Positions 26,946-33,872 of a DNA stretch of 33,872 nucleotides are shown here, piece after piece (within the stretch, counting starts at the first letter, position 1; each line of letters begins with the position of its first letter). This stretch comes from Rhodospirillales bacterium (lineage in GTDB: Bacteria > Pseudomonadota > Alphaproteobacteria > Reyranellales > Reyranellaceae). The stretch is taken from positions 1 through 33,872 of the forward strand of contig CANIEC010000039.1 in assembly GCA_947466085.1 (NCBI GenBank), read 5' to 3'. A program made the translations under genes and the position numbers. The notes below the pieces were generated by a model. The model saw only the letters and a list, made by a program, of their open reading frames with translations, was not told the origin of the DNA and made no database searches.

Positions 26946-28751
26946 TCATCGGCCGGCAGCGTAGCCCTGCATGCCGCGCGGATTGGCAGCCGCCTTGCGC
27001 CACGGATCGTCGCGCGTCGCGGCGGTGAGACGTCCTTCGGACCACTCGTCGTTCACCTCGACCTCGTGGCCGCGCTTCTTGAGTTCCGCCACCGTGTCCT
27101 TGGGAATGCGCCCCTCCAGCACCAGCACGCCCGGTCGCGCGGTGCGTGGCCAGAAGGAGGAGGGGAAGTGCTCGCTGTGCCAGGCCGGCGCGTCGATCGC
27201 CTCCTGCAGGTTCATGTCGCAGTGAACGTGGCGCAGGAAGTGCTGCGTGATCCACTGGTCCTGCTGGTCGCCGCCCGGCGAGCCCCAGACCATGTACGGC
27301 TTGCCGTCGCGGTGGGCGAGGGTGGGGGTGAGCGTGCTGCGCGGCCGCTTGCCCGGCGCCAGCGAGCCCGGCAAGCCTTCCTCCAGCCAGAACATCTGGC
27401 CGCGCGTGCCGAGCGGAAAGCCCAGTTCGGGGATGACGGGCGAGCTCTGCAGCCAGCCACCCGAGGGCGTGGCCGAGATCATGTTGCCGTCCTTGTCGAT
27501 GATGTCGAAATGCACCGTGTCGCCGTTGGTCTGGCCGACGCGGCCGACCGTGGGCTCGCCGGCGCCGCTCGACGCCACGCCCAGCCGGACGCCGTCGGCG
27601 CGGCGCAGCTTCACGACGCCGCCGAAGCCGTCGACCTTGCCGGGACGCTGTTCCATCGAGGCATGGGCCGGGTCGACGAGAGCGCGGCGGTCGCCGTTGT
27701 AGGAGTCCGACAGCAATGTCTCCATCGGCACGTCGACGAAGGCGGGATCGCCATAGAAGGCCTCGCGATCGGCATAGGCCAGCTTCAGGCATTCGACCTG
27801 CAGGTGGATGAAGTCGGGGCTGGTCGGATCCATGCCGTCGAGGTCGAAGCCCTTGAGCAGGGCGAGCTGCTGCAGGACCACCGGGCCCTGCGTCCAGGTA
27901 TGCGCCTTGCAAACCGTGTACCGACCGTAGTCGTAGGTGAGAGGCGCCTCGATCGTGGCTTGCCACTTCGCCATGTCCTGACCGGTCAGCACGCCCTTGT
28001 TGGCCTTGCCCGAGACGTCCATCACCTCCTGGGTGCGGCAGAACTCGTCGATCGCCTCCGCGACGAAGCCCTGGTTCCAGGTCTTCCGCGCGCGCTCGAT
28101 TTCGGCTTCCCGGCCCCCGCCGCCGGCCTCGGCCTCTTTCAGGATGCGGGCATAGGTGTTGCCCAGGGTGATGTTGCGGAAGAGCGACATGGGCTTCGGA
28201 ACATTGCCGCCCGGCAGGAACACCGCGGCCGAAGTCTTCCAGTGGGTACGAAACTGCTCGGCGACCGTGGCGATGGTCGCGGTCGCGCGCTCGACGATGG
28301 CGTGGCCGTTCAGCCAGTAGCCGATGGCGGGCGACAGCACGTCGGCCAGGCGCATCGTGCCGTAGTCGCGCAGGACCAGCATGTAGGCGTCGAAGGTGCC
28401 CGGAATGCAGGCAGGCAGCAGACCGGTGCCCGGGATGAGGTCGAGTCCGAGCCCCTTGTAGTGGGCGATGGTCGCGCCCGCCGGCATCGGCCCCTGGCCG
28501 CACACGACTTCCGTCTTGCCGCGGCGCACGTCGTGCAGGATCAGCGGTGCGTCGCCCCCGGGACCGCAAAGGTGCGGTTCGACCACCTGCAGGGTGAAGG
28601 CGGTGGCGACGGCCGCGTCGAAGGCGTTGCCGCCCCGTTCGAGGATGCCCATGCCGACGGCGGTCGCGATCCAGTGCGTGGAGGTAACGACGCCGAACGT
28701 GCCGACGATCTCCGGGCGCGTGGTGAAGGGATTGGGATTGATGAGCTTCAC
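26946..28751 (-). CDS. ggt: Gamma-glutamyltransferase family protein
   Basis: N-terminal nucleophile hydrolase, 601 residues, expected to hydrolyse or transfer the gamma-glutamyl group of glutathione and similar peptides after self-cleavage. Family blocks include ATAVGMGILERGGNAFDAAVATAFTLQVVEPHLCGPGGD and GTFDAYMLVLRDYGTM in the large subunit. The cleavage site region GDTVHFDIIDKDGNMISAT follows, with the nucleophile threonine at about residue 412, then SSPVIPELGFPLGTRGQMFW and GSPGGDQQDQWITQ. Unlike classical GGT there is no N-terminal signal peptide, so it is predicted to stay in the cytoplasm. GTG start with GAGGAG six bases upstream. It leads the peptide-importer operon, which suggests the substrate is imported and then cleaved inside the cell. 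Confidence 0.9.
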   Translation of the reverse strand: MKLINPNPFTTRPEIVGTFGVVTSTHWIATAVGMGILERGGNAFDAAVATAFTLQVVEPHLCGPGGDAPLILHDVRRGKTEVVCGQGPMPAGATIAHYKGLGLDLIPGTGLLPACIPGTFDAYMLVLRDYGTMRLADVLSPAIGYWLNGHAIVERATATIATVAEQFRTHWKTSAAVFLPGGNVPKPMSLFRNITLGNTYARILKEAEAGGGGREAEIERARKTWNQGFVAEAIDEFCRTQEVMDVSGKANKGVLTGQDMAKWQATIEAPLTYDYGRYTVCKAHTWTQGPVVLQQLALLKGFDLDGMDPTSPDFIHLQVECLKLAYADREAFYGDPAFVDVPMETLLSDSYNGDRRALVDPAHASMEQRPGKVDGFGGVVKLRRADGVRLGVASSGAGEPTVGRVGQTNGDTVHFDIIDKDGNMISATPSGGWLQSSPVIPELGFPLGTRGQMFWLEEGLPGSLAPGKRPRSTLTPTLAHRDGKPYMVWGSPGGDQQDQWITQHFLRHVHCDMNLQEAIDAPAWHSEHFPSSFWPRTARPGVLVLEGRIPKDTVAELKKRGHEVEVNDEWSEGRLTAATRDDPWRKAAANPRGMQGYAAGR

Positions 28752-28801
28752 GGTCTTCTCCTCGCGCGAGCGGCGTGGAGCGACCTTAAAGCCCGCAGGC
28801 T

Positions 28802-29686
28802 CTAGCCGCCAGAGGCGGCCGGATCCGGCAGGCGCATCCAGGGCGGGGTTTCCGGCAGGATGCGCGCGTCACCGGCCGTGAGCACGGACCCGTTGCCGCG
28901 TGCCGCATCGAGCCGCAGCATCGCCAGCGCGCGGTCGCCCGTGCCGGAACGCAGCTCACCCACTTCCTCGCCGTCGCGAAGGACCGGCGTGCCCGGTTCG
29001 GGCAGCGCGCCCTCGACCTTGACGGGGAACAGGCGCTTCTTGATCAGGGCGCGGTACTTGGTGCGGGCCGTCAGCTCCTGGCCCATGTAGCAGCCCTTCT
29101 TCCAGTCGACGCCATTCAGTTCGTCGAAGCCGTTCTCGAGCAGCAGCGCTTTCTCGACCTGGAGATCGCGGCTGCCGTCGGGTACGCCCAGCGGCAGGCG
29201 CAGCGCGTCATAGGCGGCAAGGGGCGCTTCGGCGAAACCGCGGGCCGAAAGAAGCGTCGCTGCCTGTCCCGCCGGGGCGATCACGCGGACGCCCAGCATC
29301 CCCAGTCGGGGATCGTCGAACGACACCGTCCCCTCAATCCCGAATGCTTTAGGCGCGTCGTTGCCGAATGCCGCGGCGACTTCGAGCGCTGCTCCCCGAT
29401 CCTCGACGGTGACCTTGGAGCGCAGCGTGTACATCTTGAGTTTCTTCGCGAGAGCCGGCGCCCTCTCGCGTTCGGTTTCCAGGAAGAACGTGTCGTTGCC
29501 GGCATCGGCCACGAACATGTCGTTGAGGAACCGTCCCTGCGGCGTGAGGAGCGCGGCCCAGATGGCTCGCTCGGGCGCCACTTTCCGGGTGTCGTTGGAG
29601 ATGAGCCCCTGCAGGAATTCGACGCGGTCGGCACCCGCGACGGAAATCACACTGCGATGGGGCAGGAGGCTGAAAAAGGACGACAT
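28802..29686 (-). CDS. ygfZ: YgfZ/CAF17-like folate-binding protein
   Basis: A 294-residue protein of the GcvT-like YgfZ family, which supports assembly or repair of some iron-sulfur enzymes and binds tetrahydrofolate. The diagnostic KGCYxGQE motif is present as KKGCYMGQELTART. The N-terminal block SVISVAGADRVEFLQGLISNDTRKV with GRFLNDMFV is typical. The ATG at 29686 (MSSFFSLLPHRSVISV) is chosen because the family starts close to this block; 17 further residues upstream look non-native. It lies 50 bases upstream of ggt on the same strand, so the two may share a transcript. Confidence 0.92.
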   Translation of the reverse strand: MSSFFSLLPHRSVISVAGADRVEFLQGLISNDTRKVAPERAIWAALLTPQGRFLNDMFVADAGNDTFFLETERERAPALAKKLKMYTLRSKVTVEDRGAALEVAAAFGNDAPKAFGIEGTVSFDDPRLGMLGVRVIAPAGQAATLLSARGFAEAPLAAYDALRLPLGVPDGSRDLQVEKALLLENGFDELNGVDWKKGCYMGQELTARTKYRALIKKRLFPVKVEGALPEPGTPVLRDGEEVGELRSGTGDRALAMLRLDAARGNGSVLTAGDARILPETPPWMRLPDPAASGG

Positions 29687-29903
29687 GGTCGTAGAGTTGG
29701 GGGCGGTTTCGATGCTTGGCAAGCATCTCATGGCCACAGTTGATTTGTGGACAATCTATCTCCCGTCCTTCAACCGCATGGTCGAACCGGGGCGGAAGGG
29801 GTGGCAGGCTTGGAGGGTGAACAGCGAAACGCACCTCGCGCCGAGACTGTTTGAGCGTTGGCAGTCTTGCTACAGAAGCGCTTCAAATCGATTGGGAGCT
29901 TCC
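29687..29903. other. Divergent intergenic region between ygfZ and the oxidoreductase gene
   Basis: About 217 bases with AT-richer patches (for example TTGATTTGTGGACAATC near 29740). Two divergent promoters are expected here, but no convincing paired -35/-10 boxes, operator palindrome or RNA element could be fixed by eye. Confidence 0.4.
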
Positions 29904-30896
29904 ATGACTTTCCGTGCGCTTGTCTTGACGCAGGGTGCCGACCGGAAGGTCAGCGGCGCCATCGAAGCCCTGGCCGAGGACAAGCTGCCGCCGGGTGACG
30001 TCGTCGTGGCGATCGACTATTCGACCCTGAACTACAAGGACGGCCTCGTGCTCACGACCGGCGGTGGATTGGTCAAGACTTGGCCCCATGTCGGTGGCAT
30101 CGACTTTGCGGGCACTGTCGAGACGTCCGAGAACGGGGCGTTCAAGGCGGGCGACAAGGTCGTGTTGAACGGCTATCGCGTCGGCGAACTGCATTGGGGC
30201 GGCTACGCCACGAAGGCGCGCGTGAACGGTGACTGGCTCGTCAAGCTGCCGGGTTCCCTATCGACCAGGCGAGCGATGGCGATAGGCACGGCGGGCTACA
30301 CCTCCATGCTCTGCGTGATGGCGCTCGAGAAGCACGGGATCGATCCGGCGAAAGGCGAGATCCTGGTCACCGGGGCGGCCGGCGGGGTTGGCTCGGTCGC
30401 CGTCGCGATCCTGGCCAAGCTTGGCTACGCAGTGGTCGCGGCGACCGGGCGGCCTCAGGAAGGCGAATACCTCAAGTCGCTTGGCGCCACGACCATCATG
30501 GACCGCAAGGAGCTGACCGAAGCGCCAGACCGGCCGCTGCTCGGCGAGCGCTTTGCCGGCGTCGTCGACACCGTGTCCGGCGTGATGTTTGCCCGCGCGC
30601 TGGCGCAGGTGAAGTACGGCGGCGCGGCGGCTGTTTGCGGCCTGGCCGCCGGCCCGTCGTTCCCCGGCTCGATCCTGCCCTTCATCCTGCGGGGCGTGTC
30701 GGTTTACGGCATCGACTCGGTGATGCTGCCGAAGGCACCGCGCGAGGAGGCGTGGCGCCGTCTCGGGAGCGACCTGCCGCTCGACAGGCTCGACAGCACC
30801 GTGAGCGAGGCGGGCCTGGGCGATCTGATGGCTCTGGCCCCCAAGATCCTCAAGGGCGAGGTTCGCGGTCGAGTGGTTGTCGACGTGAGCAAGTAA
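29904..30896 (+). CDS. acuI: Quinone oxidoreductase, YhdH/AcuI family (acryloyl-CoA reductase type)
   Basis: Zinc-independent medium-chain dehydrogenase/reductase, 330 residues. Characterised AcuI/YhdH members reduce acryloyl-CoA to propionyl-CoA with NADPH, which also detoxifies acrylate. The N-terminal MTFRALVLTQ and NYKDGLVLTTGGGLVKTWPHVGGIDFAGTV blocks, the Rossmann motif LVTGAAGGVGSVAVAIL and the C-terminal FILRGVSVYGIDSVM block fit the YhdH branch well. ATG at 29904 has GGGAGC four bases before it; the longer open frame upstream overlaps ygfZ and is a shadow. The assignment to acryloyl-CoA rather than another enone is by family similarity only. Confidence 0.88.
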   Translation: MTFRALVLTQGADRKVSGAIEALAEDKLPPGDVVVAIDYSTLNYKDGLVLTTGGGLVKTWPHVGGIDFAGTVETSENGAFKAGDKVVLNGYRVGELHWGGYATKARVNGDWLVKLPGSLSTRRAMAIGTAGYTSMLCVMALEKHGIDPAKGEILVTGAAGGVGSVAVAILAKLGYAVVAATGRPQEGEYLKSLGATTIMDRKELTEAPDRPLLGERFAGVVDTVSGVMFARALAQVKYGGAAAVCGLAAGPSFPGSILPFILRGVSVYGIDSVMLPKAPREEAWRRLGSDLPLDRLDSTVSEAGLGDLMALAPKILKGEVRGRVVVDVSK

Positions 30897-31003
30897 CGCG
30901 CATTCCGCCCGAAGCAGACACCAAGCGCATGGTGTTGGGCGGTGCCCGCCGCTAGAACAGTCCCTCGACCAGCCGCGTTGCAAGGGCCGGGGGAACGGGC
31001 GAA

Positions 31004-32413
31004 GTGACTCTCGATGACGATGTAGCGGCGTTGGTTGGAACCGCGGCCGCGGTGGCCCACGTCGCCATTGCGGTGGCCGTCACGGTCCACGTTCTGTTGT
31101 ACAAGCGCAGCGTCGGCGCCGCGGTCTCATGGATCGGCATCGCCTGGCTGTCGCCCTTCCTGGGGGGGCTGCTCTACGCAATCATGGGGATCAACCGCGT
31201 CAAGCGGCGTGCCCAAAGGCTCAGACGACAACATCTGCCGCTCGCCGGGGCCGGCGCCACGGCAGCAGTGACGCGGGATTCGCTGACGCCGCTGGAATAC
31301 GCGGTCGGGCGGGTGACGGGCCTGCCGTCGAAGCCGGGCAACCTCGTCGAGATGCTGCACAGCGGGGACGAGGCCTACCCGCGCATGCTCGAGGAGATCG
31401 CCGGGGCGAAGACGACCGTGGGACTTTGCAGTTACATCTTCCGGGACGATTCGGCCGGCGAGAAATTCCATGCGGCCCTGATCCAGGCCCAGCAGCGTGG
31501 TGTGAAGGTACGCGTCCTGATCGACGGCGTCGGCGGCGGCTACTTCTGGTCGGGGACCTACAACCGGCTGCTCAAGGCCGGCGTCCCGGTCGCGCGTTTC
31601 CTGCACTCGTATTTCCCCTGGCGCACGCCGCTCGTGAACCTGCGCAATCACCGCAAGCTGCTCGTCATCGACGGTCGTGTGGCCTTCACCGGCGGGCTCA
31701 ACATCGGAGCGGAAAACGTCATTGCCGGGAACCCGGCCCATCCCGTACGCGACACGCATTTCCGCATCGAAGGCCCGGTCGTCGAGCAGCTCACCGATGC
31801 CTTTGCCGACGACTGGCAGTTCACGACGGGCGAGCAACTCGACGACGACTGGTTTCCGCGGCTCGAGCCGGTCGGGACGGTGCTGGCGCGCGTCGTGCCC
31901 TCCGGCCCCGACGAGGACATGGAGCAGATCGAGTTCGTGACGCTGCATGCCATTTCCTGCGCGCGCGAATCGATTCGCGTCGTGACGCCGTATTTCCTGC
32001 CGGGCGAGCCGCTCACCATGGCGCTGGGCCTCGCCGCGATGCGCGGCATCACGGTCGACATCCTGCTGCCCGAGAACTCCAATCACGCGATCCTCGACTG
32101 GGCGCGGCGCGTGCCGCTGCGACCGTTGATCGAGGCGGGGTGCCGCGTCTGGATGATGCCGGCGCCGTTCGATCATTCCAAGCTCATGACGATCGACGAT
32201 TCCTGGTCGTTCATCGGCAGCGCCAACTGGGACACGCGCAGCTTCCGCCTGAACTTCGAGCTGAACGTCGAGCTGCACGACGCGGCCTTCGCGCGGCAGA
32301 TCGTCGGGTCGAAGAAGCCGCAGCACCGCCTGACCCTTGCCGAGATCGACGGCGACCCCTTGCCGATCCGCCTGCGCAACAGCGCGGCGCGGCTCTTGCA
32401 GCCCTACCTGTAG
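31004..32413 (+). CDS. cls: Cardiolipin synthase (phospholipase D family)
   Basis: Membrane enzyme, 469 residues, that condenses phosphatidylglycerol molecules to cardiolipin. Two N-terminal helices (about residues 12-32 and 40-60) with the PLDNc-type WIGIAWLSPFLGGLLYAIMGINR segment anchor it. Two HKD motifs follow: NHRKLLVIDGRVAFTGGLN in the first half and FDHSKLMTIDDSWSFIGSANWD in the second, with the usual spacing. GTG start after a GGGGGAACGGGCGAA stretch. It stands alone and its 3' end overlaps the convergent phosphatase-fold gene by ten bases. Confidence 0.94.
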   Translation: MTLDDDVAALVGTAAAVAHVAIAVAVTVHVLLYKRSVGAAVSWIGIAWLSPFLGGLLYAIMGINRVKRRAQRLRRQHLPLAGAGATAAVTRDSLTPLEYAVGRVTGLPSKPGNLVEMLHSGDEAYPRMLEEIAGAKTTVGLCSYIFRDDSAGEKFHAALIQAQQRGVKVRVLIDGVGGGYFWSGTYNRLLKAGVPVARFLHSYFPWRTPLVNLRNHRKLLVIDGRVAFTGGLNIGAENVIAGNPAHPVRDTHFRIEGPVVEQLTDAFADDWQFTTGEQLDDDWFPRLEPVGTVLARVVPSGPDEDMEQIEFVTLHAISCARESIRVVTPYFLPGEPLTMALGLAAMRGITVDILLPENSNHAILDWARRVPLRPLIEAGCRVWMMPAPFDHSKLMTIDDSWSFIGSANWDTRSFRLNFELNVELHDAAFARQIVGSKKPQHRLTLAEIDGDPLPIRLRNSAARLLQPYL

Positions 32414-33075
32414 AAGCCTCGTGGCCGGACTTTGGGGGGCGGCAATGGCCCTTCCGCGGCCTCGTTGCTGTCGGCGACACGCAGTTCGAGCCGGATGGGC
32501 CGATGGTCCGAGGGGCCGAAGTCCAGTGCATCGGCCATGCTGCACACGAGCCTGTGGGCAAGGCAGCGGTCGAGCCGGACCGGCATGACGTTGCCGGAGA
32601 GGTGAGTGGGCTCGCGCGGGCCGACATCGGCGAAGCCGGGCAGGAAGACCGGGCCGACGGCATTGTAGTCGCCGATGATGGCCGACGGTTTGCCCTGCAG
32701 CGCCGCGGCGATACGGGCGAGCTGGCGGCGGTTGAGCAGCTGGCCGTGCGAGAGGTGAACGTTGGCGAAGGTGATCTCACCCATCTGGATGATCTGCGCG
32801 CGCCGCCGCGGCAGCCTTCCGGGAAGCCGCGAGGCCGGCAGCGACAGGGCAACCGGGCGGGGAATATGGGTCGGACTCCAGACGGCCAGCCCGTGGATCC
32901 GGCCCAGCCACGACAGCCGGTAGAAGTGGCCGCCGACCAGGCCCGGCAGCGCCTCCATGTGCTGCGTTGCCTCCTGCATGAGAAGAACGTCGGGCTTCTG
33001 GATGTCGATCAGCTTCGCCACGTCATCGACGGCAGCGCCGGTGAGGCGCAGCAGGTTCCAGCTCACGACCTTCAC
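32404..33075 (-). CDS. Endonuclease/exonuclease/phosphatase-fold protein
   Basis: A 223-residue member of the EEP superfamily, metal-dependent phosphoesterases. The fold markers are VVSWNLL (start), VLLMQEAT (catalytic glutamate), FANVHLSHGQ, SAIIGDYNA (metal-binding aspartate and asparagine) and GPSDHRPI (catalytic Asp-His pair). The GTG start at 33075 overlaps the antiporter stop (GTGA), so the two are translationally coupled; the long frame that continues upstream is a shadow of that gene. The substrate is unknown: DNA, phospholipid and sugar-phosphate enzymes all share this fold. Its convergence with cardiolipin synthase is suggestive but proves nothing. Confidence 0.86.
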   Translation of the reverse strand: MKVVSWNLLRLTGAAVDDVAKLIDIQKPDVLLMQEATQHMEALPGLVGGHFYRLSWLGRIHGLAVWSPTHIPRPVALSLPASRLPGRLPRRRAQIIQMGEITFANVHLSHGQLLNRRQLARIAAALQGKPSAIIGDYNAVGPVFLPGFADVGPREPTHLSGNVMPVRLDRCLAHRLVCSMADALDFGPSDHRPIRLELRVADSNEAAEGPLPPPKVRPRGFYR

Positions 33076-33872
33076 GGCTTGGCCGCCTTGTCGCGCCGGG
33101 TGCGGCGGATTCGCTCGGTCATCGGCGCCGTGCCGCTGGCGGCTGCCTGCAGCTCTGTCCTCACCGACTCGCGCCGTTCGTGGATCGAGGCGATGACCTG
33201 GCCCATCGGCACGCCGAGGCCCACCAGCGCCGATTCGGCCAGCTGAAGGCTGGCCTCGATCGTCTCCGGAACGGCATCGGTGACGGCCAGCGTGTAGAGA
33301 TGGCGGGCATGCTCGGCATCGTGGGCGCGGGCGACGATCATCACGTCCGGGCGTCGGGCTCGCACGGCGCGTACCACATCGTCGACCGCTGCCGTGTCGA
33401 GTGTGACGATCACGCCCGTCGCCTCCTCGATGCCGCAACGCTGCAGGAACAGCGCGTTGGAGGCGTCGCCGAAATAGACGGGCCGGCCGAGCTTCCGCCA
33501 GCGCTCCACGCGGGCCGCGTCGCGGTCGGCCGCGATGTACGAAATCGCGTGCTTCTCGAGCTGTTCGCAGACGAGCTGGCCCACCCGCCCGTGGCCGACC
33601 ACGATCACGCGCTTGACGTGATCCGAGGGCGGCAGCTGCGTCGCCGGCGCATCCCCCGTCACTTGCTGGGCCACGTGCCGGGCGGCGTGGCGCGCAAACA
33701 GCGACACGAAGGGGAGCGTGGCCATGGTGAGCGACACGACCGCCAGAACGCCGGCAGCGATCCCGGGAGCGACCAGGCCGAACTGCGCGGCGAGCCCGAT
33801 GCCGATGAAGGCGAACTCGCCGCCGGGCGCCAGCAGCAGGCTCGTCTCGACGCTGGCAGCCCACGGTACGCC
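33072..33872 (-). CDS. Monovalent cation:proton antiporter (CPA2/KefB type), C-terminal part
   Basis: The last 266 residues of a KefB/Kef-type antiporter or potassium efflux system; the N-terminal part lies beyond the window. The visible chain starts in a membrane helix block with the family motif ETSLLLAPGGEFAFIG, followed by another helix. A TrkA-N nucleotide-binding domain follows, VKRVIVVGHGRVGQLVCEQLEKHAISYIAADRD, with GxGxxG and the acidic D at the strand end. The C-terminal tail is charged and helical. Such proteins move K+ or Na+ against protons and are gated by nucleotides or glutathione adducts. Downstream, the EEP gene overlaps by four bases. Confidence 0.92.
   Translation of the reverse strand, partial: GVPWAASVETSLLLAPGGEFAFIGIGLAAQFGLVAPGIAAGVLAVVSLTMATLPFVSLFARHAARHVAQQVTGDAPATQLPPSDHVKRVIVVGHGRVGQLVCEQLEKHAISYIAADRDAARVERWRKLGRPVYFGDASNALFLQRCGIEEATGVIVTLDTAAVDDVVRAVRARRPDVMIVARAHDAEHARHLYTLAVTDAVPETIEASLQLAESALVGLGVPMGQVIASIHERRESVRTELQAAASGTAPMTERIRRTRRDKAAKP

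Noticed and set aside
27066..28805. 579-residue plus-strand open frame
   Set aside because: Antisense shadow of ggt with low-complexity composition.

Overview
The window is GC-rich, densely packed bacterial chromosome. Two dipeptide-type ABC importers, an alpha2beta2 glyQ-glyS pair followed directly by ppdK, a proline tRNA gene with encoded CCA, many ATGA/GTGA-type start/stop overlaps and frequent GTG starts fit an alphaproteobacterium, plausibly of the Rhodospirillales/Reyranella type. That placement is inference from style and gene order; there is no rRNA or other decisive marker.

Layout. 1-3294 (+): the 3' part of a peptide/nickel-type ABC importer operon (permease B partial, permease C, ATPases D and F). 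3303-6793: a 3.4-kb segment bounded on the right by an intact tRNA-Pro(CGG) (minus strand) with its terminator, and on the left by a degenerate copy of that tRNA's 3' end plus terminator. Between them lies a three-gene DevBCA/MacAB-like export system. This looks like a small island inserted at the 3' end of a tRNA gene. 6912-9944: an aspartate-dehydrogenase-like enzyme, a Spy/CpxP-like periplasmic protein and glpD. 9997-10275: a small membrane/zinc-ribbon protein. 10391-17400 (+): a tight operon glyQ-glyS-ppdK-meaB-HIT, with a dispersed-repeat-like 20-mer inside the end of glyQ. 17397-18356 (-): a LysR regulator.

18586-21081 (+) is the most unusual block: a protein that joins a six-helix membrane domain to a cytidylyltransferase-like nucleotidyltransferase domain, followed without gaps by two paralogous GNAT acyltransferases. 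Just downstream, a near-perfect sigma-54 promoter precedes a gene for an 87-residue helical protein of unknown function (21223-21486).

21500-28751 (-): an operon for a cytoplasmic-looking gamma-glutamyltransferase and a complete peptide ABC importer (ATPases D and F, binding protein, permeases B and C), which suggests import and internal breakdown of gamma-glutamyl peptides or glutathione. 28802-33872: ygfZ-like folate-binding protein (-), AcuI/YhdH-type quinone oxidoreductase (+), cardiolipin synthase (+), an endonuclease/exonuclease/phosphatase-fold protein (-) and the C-terminal part of a CPA2 cation:proton antiporter (-, runs off the window).

Most of the window is ordinary metabolism and transport. 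The points worth a second look are the nucleotidyltransferase/GNAT module, the sigma-54 promoter and its small gene, the tRNA-bounded exporter island, the aspartate dehydrogenase homologue lacking its usual histidine, and the ggt-importer operon.
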